Assembly: GCA_004565275.1 (NCBI GenBank) | Contig: SDOX01000017.1 | Span: 735,325 to 799,324, forward strand | Source: Nannochloropsis salina CCMP1776 | Taxonomy: Eukaryota > Sar > Eustigmatophyceae > Eustigmatales > Monodopsidaceae | Length of the DNA stretch: 64,000 bases | Direction: 5' to 3' | Part shown: piece by piece, positions 28,541 to 38,358 of the stretch | How the letters are laid out: every line of letters starts with the position of its first letter | How positions within the stretch are numbered: the stretch's first letter is position 1 | The notes under the pieces: model-generated | Database searches by the model: none | What the model was told of the DNA's origin: nothing | The model's input: the letters and a program-made list of their open reading frames with translations, nothing else | Translations under genes and position numbers: made by a program

Positions 28541-30477
28541 TCAAGCATCCTGTCTCCCTCTCGCCTGCTTCTCCTCCGCGGCCCTTCGTCCATCCCACCT
28601 TCCCCTCCCCCCCTCCTTCCCCCCTCCCTCCCGAGCCCGTACCAAGTCCGCCTTGGTGATGCAGCCCACGTCCACGAGCCTCTCGACGGTCTCCACCACC
28701 TCCACCACGCCTCGGAAAATGGCCTCGGGCTGACGGAGAGAGAGAGAGGACAAGGAAGGGGGGAAGGAGAAGGGTGAGGAGGGAGGAGGGAGGGAGACAG
28801 GGAGCAGGAGAACGCTACGGGTCACGGATTTGGAACACGCGTGTGAAAGAAGTGGCGTTGGTCGACCACTTCTCTTGTCCATCCGTCGGTGCCCTCCATC
28901 CCTTCCTCCCTCCTCCCTCTCTCCTTACATCCAAAGTCCGGAGTTGTGGCAGCGTCATCCAGCGGATATCCTTCGCATCGTCGGCGGCCACAGGAGCCGC
29001 TTCCGGGGCTGCCCAGCACACCATCTGCGGGACAAGCGAAGGGGGGGAGGGAAGGGGGGGGGGAGACGGGGGTGAGAGGCGCTTGACGCAGAGGAGAGAG
29101 CGAAACGGAAAGGCGGGACACCGCAAGGGAAGGAAGTCAGAAAGAAGGGAGGGAGGGAGGGTGAAAGGCAGGGAGGGAGGGGAGGTGCTTACGTGGGAGA
29201 TGACGAAATGGTACTTGACCGCGCCCATGTCGTCGTTGTAGATCGCGTCCGTGGTCATGAAGCAGCGGGGGTAGAACTGCAGGGTAGTGTGGTCAAGCGT
29301 CGTCTCCTCCACCACTTCTCGCGCGGCGGCTTGCAGCATCTCCTCGCCGATCTCCACGCTACGGGGGGGGTCAGGAAGGGCGGGGAGAGGGAAGGGAGGC
29401 GGGGATGGCGTGAGTCGGTGCGAAAGTCGAGGTGGGCATCCGCACTATTATATTTCGCAACGCTCGAGACTTTCCGGCTTCGTTACCCTCCTCCCTCCAA
29501 CCACCTCCTCCACGTCGCTCAGATCCTTCTCGGACATCTGAGCCGCCCCAGCTCCTCTCCACTCACCCAACCCGTTCTCCCTCTCCTTCCTCACCTTCCT
29601 CCTGGTAGCGCCCATTGGTTGGTCCCAGGCTCCTTGCTCCGCTGGACAAAGAGGTACTCCCGGCCCATATTCAGGGGGCGGGCGCGGACCACCACTACGG
29701 AAATAAGGGGGGGGCATGGGGAAGGGAGATTTAGACCAGGAGCGCGAGGAGAAAGAGAGACGCGAGACCAACAAGGCAAGCCGTGAGTGCAGAGAGTCAT
29801 ACACATGGCGTCAATGCTATCAACGTGGTTTCTTCAAACCTCACACCATCCGGTTAGCTGACGACTCGAGGGAGGTCAAGCGCTCACCGATATTCACCGC
29901 CGCGCGCGGGAAGACGGGGTACTGGTTGATGATGGGCTGCTCGGGCGGAGCCACCGAGCCCGGCGAGGGCGTGTGAGGGGCGTGGGTGTGGGGGGTGGGT
30001 GGGGCGGGGACGGAGGCGGTGTGGCTGTCGCGGGCGACCGCCTGCCAGGGAAGAAAGAGTCCAACAGCGTGAGAGAAGGGGCAAGGCGAGCAGTGTGAAC
30101 AGTGTGGGCCAGGGTGTCAAGGCACGCAGCGGGCCTCGCCACTTTTATCTACTACTTCTCAAGGCGCTTCCCTCCTTTGGAACCTCCCCCCTCGTCCCCG
30201 CCCAACCTACCGACATCGTGACCGACTGATGCCCGTTCATTCCCCCCGCCCGTCTCTTGTTATTGGCCGCCGCACAGGGAGCAGCCGCGGCCAGCTTTCG
30301 GTGATAGGCCGGGACAAAGGCGTGCGCCCCTCCTACCAAGAGTCCGAGTAGGAAAGCCGCTGCTCCGACCCCGTTGACGCGGCGCCGGCGTCGGAGCGGA
30401 GCGGCCCCGAGGGCAGAGGTGGACGAGGCGGGTGGGAGGGAGCAGGTGCTGCAGCTACTGCTGCTCGTGAGACTCAT
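28541..30477 (-). CDS. Plastid-targeted Nudix hydrolase
   Basis: Nudix enzymes hydrolyse nucleoside-diphosphate-X substrates such as ADP-ribose, NADH or oxidised nucleotides. The ATG at 30477 begins MSLTSSSSCSTCSLPPAS. A hydrophobic segment, VGAAAFLLGLLVGGAHAF, then ends in AHAFVPAYHRK, a signal peptide plus Phe-started transit peptide as in stramenopile plastid precursors. The next exons encode PIINQYPVFPRAAVNIG (about 29950-29890) and YLFVQRSKEPGTNQWALPGG (about 29665-29605). The Nudix box follows at about 29360-29290: VEIGEEMLQAAAREVVEETT, fitting Gx5Ex7REUxEExGU except that the late Gly is Thr. Later exons are MTTDAIYNDDMGAVKYHFV (about 29260-29200), DIRWMTLPQLRTLD (about 28970-28930) and IFRGVVEVVETVERLVDVG (about 28720-28660), with a charged tail. 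Substrate is unknown; the ADP-ribose pyrophosphatase-like layout is suggestive only. Confidence 0.85.
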
Positions 30478-33102
30478 GTTGCTGTTTTCCAAGCGCATGT
30501 AAGCGGGATTTATCCAGGAAGCTGTCTGTGGGGGAGTTGGGAGCTCAAAACTTTGTTCTTCCGTCTCCTTCGGCGCCGGTACTACGGGGCAGAGGGTTGC
30601 GAGAGGCGAAGAGGACACGCTGGGGTGTCGGACGAGGAAGTCCTTGGCGAATAACCTTTTATGTCTCTGAATGTAAAGGTTATAGAGAGATCGGTGAGAG
30701 TTGGTGCCGCACGAGCCAAAGAAAGCGCATCGGAGTGGCACCGAAACCTGAGGAAAGCAGAGCTCGCGAGATAGCACACACAATGCTATACTTGACCAAA
30801 GATCTCTAGCGCGTCACTACCGAACGCTCTTCACATATCACACCTGTGCAGTGGGGCATTTTTTCCTGGTATTCGCGACTCTTACAATCGTGTCTTTCGT
30901 AACCCGAAAATCACATACGCTGCGGGCGGGCTCCACCCCTTTTCGCGTCGCTGCATCCAGGGTTTTCTCATCATACAAAAGTCCACCACGGCCCACCCAT
31001 GAATGCTATTGTGAGCCACCGCATGATGAGGCTTGGACATACGTCGAGCATTTCCATGGCAATGAGGTTCATCGGCTCGCATGGCCCCATCCAGAACGCA
31101 CTGACGACGCGCGTTTCTGGGAAGGAACAATTTTTTCGCCTTCTGCGCGATCGACAACAACCAGGCCGCAAATGCCAGTCACATGGTCTGGATGGTTCCG
31201 TTTCAGGGCGAACATGGTCACGGGAATAGACAAATCAATTATCACCCAATAATACACTTCTTTTGCGCGGCACTGTGCACGCCAATGCCACCGTGTCCGT
31301 CGTGGTATGTGATGAGGGGATGGGGGAAGGCCGCAAGGGGCGATAGAGCGTGCGGAATAGAATCCAGTTCCCGAGCACATAGCCACTCTGATCGCAAGAA
31401 CCTCCAGGCATGATGTCCAAGCACGCACCAAACATAAGCACGAGGCACACCATTTCCATGAGCTGCAAAAGCAGACGTGACCGGCGGCCAGTCCTTGGCA
31501 CGCGGGACCACGGCGCGGACGGCGGGAAAAGGAGGGGAACCCCAGGCGATGACAAGGCGGCTGACGATCGACTTGTCCTCCTGGGGGGAAAGGAACGGAT
31601 CGGAACGGGGGGAAGATCGACCCCCAGGGGCTTTTTTCCACAAGCACGCCTTTCTGCTGGGCTTTACAGATAGCCTTGCGAAAAATGCACTGGTTTTCAA
31701 TAACATCAAATGATTTTCATCTAAACTCGAAGTCGTTATGCGGGCGAGGCTCTGCCCGTTGCGGTTGTTTTCGTTGTTTTCGTGGCGTCAGACGTAGCCA
31801 GGAGGTAGACCGTGCCAATATTCATTTTATTCTGAAAGCAAGCATTTGAAAGCGGTGACAGCTAAAGTGTCTGCACATGATTTTTTAAATCTAAATACTC
31901 GACACCCATCAGTTACATTCGGAGCCCAAATGCCCTATTTCTCTTTATATTATAGAACCTCGCTATGACTCGTGAAATCCTCATGCTATTTGCAGTAGTG
32001 ACGTTCTATGTATTGATTCCCTTTCGGATGTTGAGCATGCTGTGAATATATACATATAATTGTTATTTGACTTCAATCTACTGTGCAGATTCTGCGGACA
32101 GCAAGATAAGCCTATGCTGTCGCTACGCCACATTCGCGAAGCCCCTCACGTTGCAAGTATATCAAATTCCTCGGAAAGCTTATTGTAGGATATCGCTTTC
32201 TGCTTAAGGAATCGTAGATAATTTATTCTCTGCCGTCCTTCCCAAGAGAAAGATCTATAGTGTGAGTGAAGTGTCTTTTCTTTTAAACTCAAAAAAAAAG
32301 GGTGCTTTGCATGGTGCCTAACATCTCCGAAACACATAAGTGAACTACTCAACGAAACAGCATGTACAGTGGCCGTTTTCTGTGTAATATAAAACCTTTT
32401 CCAATTTACATCTGGAGCTTACAATCTTCACATTTGGAACTAACAATGTTGACGCGTGGGAAACCTCGAAATTCACCGATCATTAGAGCACGTAAGCCGT
32501 GGAATAGGTTCTCACTTGCAGGTGCAAATTGGTCCGCATGCCTCTCATGCTGAATCTCCAAAATAAATGACCAATTTTTGATACAAAAACAAAATTTGTG
32601 ATGTTTTTGCGGGTTTTGTGATCCGAGTCACAAAGCTGCTCGGCTCCATGTGCCATGTGCATGATAAGTGCAAGAAAGAAGCACTAGAGGTGTTGCAACT
32701 TCCAAGTGATGTCCCGATCGATTTGAAGATAGCCTAACAACAAGTACAACGACACTCGCCCCCTAGGACAATATCAACGCATAGACTCAACTTACGATGA
32801 AGGAAAGAAATACGTGTTTTATCCCTTTTCTTTATCGTAACGTGTTGTATCATGTGAAGCGCCTCTCGGACGAGAAGCAACACTGCAGTCGAATAGCATG
32901 TCTATGCGGAAGTGAACATGCATGACAATCTCATTTTACTTTAGAAGATCTCCTGTCATTTTTTTTTCCTCTTCGAAGTCCTACTGAACTCTAAATTTGC
33001 CATCTCCTAAACAGACATATAGTCACGAGTCTGGAGAAACCCAGCGAAGTGATGGAAGACACGTTCATAAAATGAAAGATTGCTCGAAATACCGATGTGA
33101 AG
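30478..33102. other. Gene-poor region, mostly unassigned
   Basis: From about 30.8 to 31.7 kb the DNA is fairly GC-rich, with overlapping open frames on both strands (31242-31709 and 31069-31647 minus, 30851-31252 plus) that I cannot match to a family. A short VVPRAKDWPP stretch recalls glycosyltransferases but nothing else supports that. A decayed gene is possible. From 31.7 to 33.1 kb the DNA is AT-rich with no supported gene. Confidence 0.4.
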
Positions 33103-33173
33103 CATCGCTAGTCAAACAGGTGACTAAGTTGCAGCTCTGGCAGCGACTCTGCGGTTCGACTCCGCTAGCGAAC
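33103..33173 (+). pseudogene. tRNA-like element, probably a decayed tRNA
   Basis: A perfect B-box (ggttcgactcc, 33153-33163) lies within a 71-nt cloverleaf-like sequence. Acceptor pairing is TCGCT with AGCGA (5 of 7). The D-stem is AGTC/GACT with GG in the loop. The anticodon stem is GTTGC/GCAGC, closing a 7-nt loop AGCTCTG. The T-stem is GCGG/CCGC plus one mismatch. U33 is replaced by G and the top acceptor pairs are mismatched, so a working tRNA is doubtful. It ends two bases before tRNA-His, so joint transcription is possible. Confidence 0.35.
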
Positions 33174-33175
33174 GG

Positions 33176-33310
33176 GCTTGCATCGTCTAGTGGTTCCGAT
33201 CCTGCACGCTGTACATATGGGACGGAGTGCCGTATCGACATTAAGGACACTTCGTTGTGGCTCTGTTGAGCAAATCCCGAAGAAACGGCGGTTCGATTCC
33301 GCCTGCGAGC
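33176..33310 (+). tRNA. trnH-GUG: tRNA-His(GUG) with two apparent introns (D-loop and anticodon loop)
   Basis: The ends pair over seven bases, GCTTGCA with TGCGAGC. The T-arm GGCGG-TTCGATT-CCGCC (33287-33303) is perfect and contains a B-box. The anticodon stem CTTCG/CGAAG (33250-33254, 33278-33282) holds TTGTGG, with anticodon GTG at 33257-33259, then 16 extra bases (33261-33276) after position 37, the usual eukaryotic intron site. The D-stem GTCT (33185-33188) pairs fully with GGAC (33245-33248) only if about 48 bases (33196-33243) are skipped, leaving loop AGTGGTTA. The D-loop insert itself folds: CGAT/ATCG, a 3+3 internal loop, then GCAC/GTGC. Mature length would be 71 nt. A T-run at about 33329-33334 could end Pol III transcription. 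Confidence 0.72.
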
Positions 33311-33644
33311 AAAAAGCTTCCTTTACACTTTCTTTTTGCATATGATTCTTTCCACTTGTCATCCTACATTTGTTTCCCAGCATACCTATTATTCATCACA
33401 CTTGCATATATATCGACAAATGTTGGCTTGCGTGCCTGAACTGATTTGCACAGAACAGAGCGGGCTGAAAATTTTCATTCAGTAATGTGTTTCCTTGTGA
33501 GGAAAAAATTCTTGAAGAGAAGACGCATCATTGCTGTTTTAAGGGAGTGGAGAGGAATTCTCTTTCAACAACGCAGCGCGCATAGTGCACACCTTCTGCT
33601 TGTCGTAAATTTTCATGATGTGCACTTATGATTTGGAAAAAAGT

Positions 33645-33715
33645 GGACCCGACGGTGATCGAAACCGCGACCTTCCGCTTGCAAAGCGGACGCCATACCA
33701 CTAGGCCACGAGCCC
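33645..33715 (-). tRNA. trnA-UGC: tRNA-Ala(UGC)
   Basis: This is a full cloverleaf on the minus strand. The acceptor is GGGCTCG with CGGGTCC, including the G3:U70 wobble that specifies alanine. The D-arm is GCC...GGC with AGTGGTA. The anticodon stem TCCGC/GCGGA has loop TTTGCAA, giving anticodon UGC. The T-arm is GCGGT-TTCGATC-ACCGT. It has no intron. A T-run directly downstream (33637-33642 read on the minus strand) fits a Pol III terminator. Confidence 0.93.
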
Positions 33716-33951
33716 TGTAGAGTGCCTCTCGACGAGTACCTTAAATTTTATGAAGTCAAGAATTGGGCTCAATGTCTGGCAAAAAAATATTTACAGAGAA
33801 AAAAGGAGTGCTTCCATAGAGTCCTTGCTAATTTTGTGGAATAAAAACCCAAAAAAAAAATCTTCTTTTTCAAAAAATTAGCATTCCAATAATTTTATAC
33901 ATTCATTGCTCAATCAAGCGATTATCCATATTTCTCACAGCATATCGTACG

Positions 33952-34556
33952 TCAATAAGTTGTCCTCTTCATCGGCGCCTTGTAATTGGTACCCAGTGCC
34001 GTCTGTCAGTAGGATGCTCGATGTTATTATACACAATTAGCTTTCACAACGAGACTTGGTTTCAGTATGAACTCGGATTTCTTACCTTGAACACCCGCAC
34101 CGCGGTATTCAATGTCTCAAGTTTATGATGCACCTTCAAGTTCAATTCCGATTGAGAAATCGGAACCGCCTCGCTTTCTCCGCTGCACTCAGATAACGAT
34201 GGTGTCTTTGACAAGCCCGACGGATTAGCGCGCGCGGAAATACACCCCACAGGTTGACGAGCGTCCAGCATGGCCAACCAACCTCTCACCTACATGAGTA
34301 GATAAAATGATGAGAGATTCCCGGTTCCTTCCCCAAATACCCTGTTCCGTTTCGCTCCATTGATTACCTTATTCAGCTCACGCTCTAAACCGGGAATAAC
34401 GTCTTGTGAAACTGAGTGTGCCAAAGCCTCGAGTCGGTCGTCGACGCCAGCAAGGCAGCAACCATCTGAATTTTCCGCGTCGTGACAACTACCCAGTGTC
34501 TGTGCCTTCGAAGCCAGCCCGAGCTTGCCCCCAGTTGAAGACAAAGACGAGGCCAT
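33952..34556 (-). CDS. Small unknown protein, three exons
   Basis: I do not recognise this protein. Exon 1 starts MASSLSSTGGKLGLASKAQT and ends LERELNK before donor gtaatc (about 34367). Exon 2 follows a gtag acceptor as VRGWLAMLDARQPVG and ends LETLNTAVRVFK before donor gtaaga (about 34086). Exon 3 after a gacag acceptor would add TALGTNYKAPMKRTTY and stop at 33952. All three joins are phase 0. The product, about 145 residues, is hydrophilic with helical heptad-like stretches around LERELNKVRGWL and LKVHHKLETLNTAV, so a small coiled-coil subunit is conceivable. The short third exon is the least certain. Confidence 0.5.
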
Positions 34557-35088
34557 TATATTCTGACCTTTGTTCTTGGTGTGGCACGAGATGCGAAAAT
34601 GTAAACAGAAGTATCAACTTCCCCGTGGAGGCGGGATTCGTCCCCTCCTTTTAACAGTGCAATTTCCTTTCCGTCGCGTCATCTCTTCCAGGAATGTGAA
34701 CTTTCACAGCCCTTATGCGTCATGATGTTTTTTGAAATTTTTTGCACTAGTCACGCAATGTCTTCCCTGCTTATGACATGTATTCTTTCTTGCGTACTCG
34801 ACTCCTGTCGCCGGCTCGCCTCCCTCTCGAGTTAGCGACGTACCACAATCAGTGCCACACTATGAACGATCAGCCATGCGAAGAGGACACACCGATAACA
34901 AAACTCATTGTTATATCTGTAATATGAACGATTCATCCACACTACGATATTAGGACCGTGCAGCTGCCACCGGAACGCTTGCACCTGCTTTGAAGTTCTC
35001 AGCTGAGAAAGCCTCCCCCTTCCTCCGTCACTTTCCCCATCATCATATTAAGTCCATTGCTTTCCGGAAAATTGGCAGCCACAAGCTC
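34557..35088. promoter_or_regulatory. Shared upstream region of two divergent genes
   Basis: About 0.5 kb of AT-rich DNA lies between the ATGs of the small unknown gene and the plastid-targeted coiled-coil protein. I see no further gene and no clear promoter motif. Confidence 0.3.
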
Positions 35089-36746
35089 ATGCTTCCGACT
35101 TCCATCCTCTGCCTATCTACATTCGCCCTCTCCCTCGTACTGGAGCCCTTTCCTGGCTCTACGACGCACGCCTTTCTCGTCCCTCGCCCCTTCATCAGCC
35201 CTGCCAATGGCATAAGACCCACCAGGCTACCAATTACTGCGCCAAGGGAGACGAGCCAGAACAAAAGGGGGCCATGGAGCCCACGGCTCTTCGTCCGACG
35301 AAAGTCAGAGAGGGAGGAGCGGGACGAGGAGGAGGAATACGGCGACGAGGAGGAGGATTACGGCGACGAGGAGGAGGAGTACCAGGACGAGGTGGCTCGC
35401 ATGTACGTAGAGGGAAGGGAGTGGGAAAAAAAAAATCAACGTTTCCGCAAGATGCAGCCCAGGCTATTGCTACGGCATTCTGGCATACTTCCATTCGCAA
35501 CGCTGCATTCATTCCTCCGCGTCTTCCCCAAACGCCTCCCTGTCCTACCCTCTTCCACAGCGTGGGCGTCGGGCGCGAGGGCCGGCCCGTGCGAAGGAAC
35601 AAGAACGTCTTTTTGGAATGGCTCAGAGATGTCTACCAGCGCATCTTTTGGTTCGGTTTGGAAGGGCTTGACGACGACGATGATGACTTCTACTTGGACG
35701 AGATAGACTGGCTGGGTGCGTGCTTCCCTCCTTCCTCCTTCCCTTCCTCCCCTTCTTCCCTTCTTCCCTTCCCCTTTCTCCTCTCCTTCCCTTCCCCCTT
35801 CCCTCCCACAACCTTTCAGCGTTTTTCTTACCCTCCTCTCTCTCTTTCTCGCTCCTTTCGGGCCCGGGATCAACCTCCAGGTGAATGGAACCGCCCCCAG
35901 GACGTGGGCCAAGGGTGGCGGGTGGCTGCGGAGGAGGACATCGAGAGAGCGAGGACGGAGGGAAGGGGGGGGGTATTCCGAGGGGCCTTCCCCTTCGACC
36001 GACAGACTTACCCGCAGCAATTCGACGCGGAGAGGAAAGGGAAACGAGAGGGAGGGAGGGACGGAGAAAGAGATGGGCGCGAAGCCATTTTGCGCAAGAC
36101 TGGTGAGAGGGAGGAGCCTGCCGTCTGGTCGAACGTAGGAAGAGGGAAAGAGGGGAGGACTGGAGGGGGCATTAAAGGGTGGAAGGGAAAAATGGAGGAG
36201 GAAAGGGAAAAGGAGAGTCTTGCGTCGGACGTGGCGCGCTTGGAGGAGAGAGAGGAATCTTTGATGGTCTCCAGGGAGATCTGGAGAAGGCGGATTGCGG
36301 ACGTGCTGCGAGCGGGGGAAGGTGGGTTGGGAGAGGGGAGGAGGCATCGAGCGGAGGGAAGGAAGGGGGGGTGCGGGGCGTGTCTGGGGGTGTCGTTCTT
36401 CGCATGATGGAACATGACAGCCGGCTCCACGGCGACATCCAATCCCATGGACCTCACGTCTGGCTCCCCTCTCCTCTTCTCCCTTCCTCTCTCCCTCCCT
36501 TTCCCCCTGTGACAACCCCCTGCGGCCCCCACAGGTATCGACGCAGGGAGGTTGAGCAAGGCTCGAGGGCGCCTCCAAATTGTGGACCGGGAGCTGGAGC
36601 AGATCGACCGGGAGAGGCGAGCACTCAATGGTTTGCAAGCGAGGGAGAGAGGGAGGATGGAAGAGGGGTGGGAGGACGAGGAGGACGAGGAGGAGGTCGT
36701 GGCCGAGGGAGGGAGGGAGGAACGGGGGCAGTCGAAAGCACTGTAG
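35089..36746 (+). CDS. Plastid-targeted acidic coiled-coil protein of unknown function
   Basis: The ATG at 35089 starts MLPTSILCLSTFALSLVLEP, a signal peptide, followed by GSTTHAFLVPRPF, a Phe-started transit peptide motif. Exon 1 continues into an acidic repeat of DEEEEYG type and ends at EDEVAR-like sequence before donor gtacgtag (35404). Exon 2 starts after ttccacag at 35560: VGVGREGRPVRRNKNVF, WLRDVYQRIFWFGLEGL, then a run of Asp. Exon 3 starts at 35881 with EWNRPQDVGQGWRVAAEEDI, then RGAFPFDRQTYPQQFDAE and a long charged helix ending RRRIADVLRAGEG. Exon 4 starts at about 36536 with GIDAGRLSKARGRLQIVD and ends in a Glu-rich, Gln-Ser-Lys tail. All joins keep the frame. No domain is recognised; stromal or thylakoid-facing location is inference. 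Confidence 0.75.
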
Positions 36747-37102
36747 ATAAAAGAAACTGCGGGGACGTACCAAACATAAACACAACGAGAGGAGACCTCA
36801 AAAAGCTCCCATTTCCGTAAGAAGACGTGGAAAGCCCGGCGAGGAGACGTTCCTGCGCCGACCACATGGATGGTAAGGGGCCATCTAGCCTGATTTCTTT
36901 GCTCCTGTCACTGGATTTCTCGCCTGGCTCGCCCGCTGTGCTCTCGGCCTCTCTCCTTATACCCTGTTCTCAAATTCAACGCCCCCCTCTTCAATGCTCA
37001 CCCCCGCCGTCGCGCCCGCCTCGCTCCTCTCCCAGTTTGCGGGCCCGCATCAGTCACTCCTCAATCAAGCTTACTTTACGTCTTTTCCCAGCCTCCATGG
37101 AT

Positions 37103-38358
37103 TCACCTCGACGCAGAGCGGGAGCGGGAGCGGCCGGGAGGGGGAGATGAGCGCTCCCGCCTGCGAGGAGGGGACCGCGACGGAGATCGGGACTCGCTTC
37201 TGTCCTTCCCTCCCTCCCTCCCTCCCTCCCTCCCTCCCTCCCGCCCTCGGCCTCGAGGTCGTCGAGGAGAGGAGGAGGCAGGGGACCTGGAGCGAGAGCG
37301 GGAACCAGGACGGTCTCGGGGGCTGCGGCTCCGGCTGCGACTCCGACTCCGCCCTCCCCCCGTCCCCCCCGCCGGCCGAAGGGGGAGTCCTTGGGCAGGC
37401 GCACGCGGATTTCGCAGGTGTCGAAGCGGTTGCGGAATTCGCTGGACAAGGGGGGGGGACAGAAAGGGGAAATGGCATGAGATGGTCGGGATCTGCAGAC
37501 TACCCCCCTTGCCAAGCGTTTCCCCGACCTCTCCCCTCACCTGCGATCCAAACGCTCCAGAGCCTCCAGCATATCGTCCTCCCGCGTGAACTCCACCAGT
37601 CCCCCTCCCTTCCTGTCCACATCCGAGTAGCACACGTCGCCCCCCGACCCTCGCATATGGTCCTTCAGGTCTTGCCACGACGCCGACGGGGGCAAGTCCG
37701 TGACGATCAGCTGATATTCCGTGCGCTTCCCTCCCCCTCCCCCTCGTCCTCCGCCCATCCCACGATCGCCGTAAGGCCGGTCCCCTCCGTGCCTATCACC
37801 GTACCCACCGCCTCTCCCTCCATCATACCCTCCTCCTCCGCCATACCCGCCCCTCCCTCCCTCCCAACCACCTCCCCTCCCGCCGTCCCCGCCCCCCCCG
37901 CGCGCCATCTCCACGCGGAGCCTGTTCCCTTCCTGGAGCTGGTAGTTGTCTCGTGCCCTCACCGCATCCTCAGCGTCACGGCGATCGTCAAAAGTGACAA
38001 AAGCGTAGGCGGGAGGCCTGCGGAAGAAGGCAGAGGCGTAGAGGATGTAGCGGGCTATGAGGCGCGCATCGTGATATAGAATTTGAAGGCGCAGGCTTCC
38101 ACTTCATCGGGCAGTCCACACCGCATACTCTATCCTGACGCTTTTCCTATCCATGCCTTCCATGCTGTTGATCGCTGACAGTCCCCGCACACCCTTTCCT
38201 TTTCTTCTTCTCCTTGCTTTTCCTTCCCTCCTCCCTCCTCACCGCGCGGGAGTCTTCAGGTCCACGTTCGTCACGTGGCCATATCTGGTAAAGAGTTCTT
38301 CCACGTCGCGCTCTCGGATGTCCATGGGCAAGTTGCCCACATATACGCGTGCGGCCAT
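37103..38358 (-). CDS. SRSF1-like SR splicing factor (two RRMs plus RS domain)
   Basis: SR proteins bind exonic enhancers and recruit splicing factors in the nucleus. Exon 1 starts [20 protein letters not shown], with RNP2 VYVGNLP, then [18 protein letters not shown] and donor gtgagg. Exon 2 (about 38020-37545) starts [20 protein letters not shown] with RNP1, then a Gly-rich [19 protein letters not shown] hinge. The pseudo-RRM2 carries [19 protein letters not shown], the SWQDLKD signature of SRSF1-type RRM2. Exon 3 begins [20 protein letters not shown]. The RS domain, with [15 protein letters not shown] and [15 protein letters not shown], then reads in a different frame and stops at 37103. 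The shift falls near C7 (37364-37370) on the plus strand. Without a correction the frame would run to 37054 without RS repeats. Confidence 0.88.
37206..37242 (+). repeat. (CCCT)n array within the SR-protein RS domain
   Basis: About nine units fall in the RS-coding exon. On the minus strand the RS frame reads them as repeated GREGGREGG, an unusual Gly/Glu insertion between Arg-Ser blocks. Confidence 0.9.

Noticed and set aside
31242-31709. Possible sterol glucosyltransferase remnant (VVPRAKDWPP, then HDGHGGIG)
   Set aside because: Only two short stretches resemble the family; the order, spacing and remaining sequence do not match.
35404-35560. Apparent frameshift at an A10 run (35426-35435) in the plastid-targeted coiled-coil gene
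   Set aside because: A GT-AG intron (donor gtacgtag at 35404, acceptor ttccacag at about 35560) restores the frame exactly, so the A-run is intronic.
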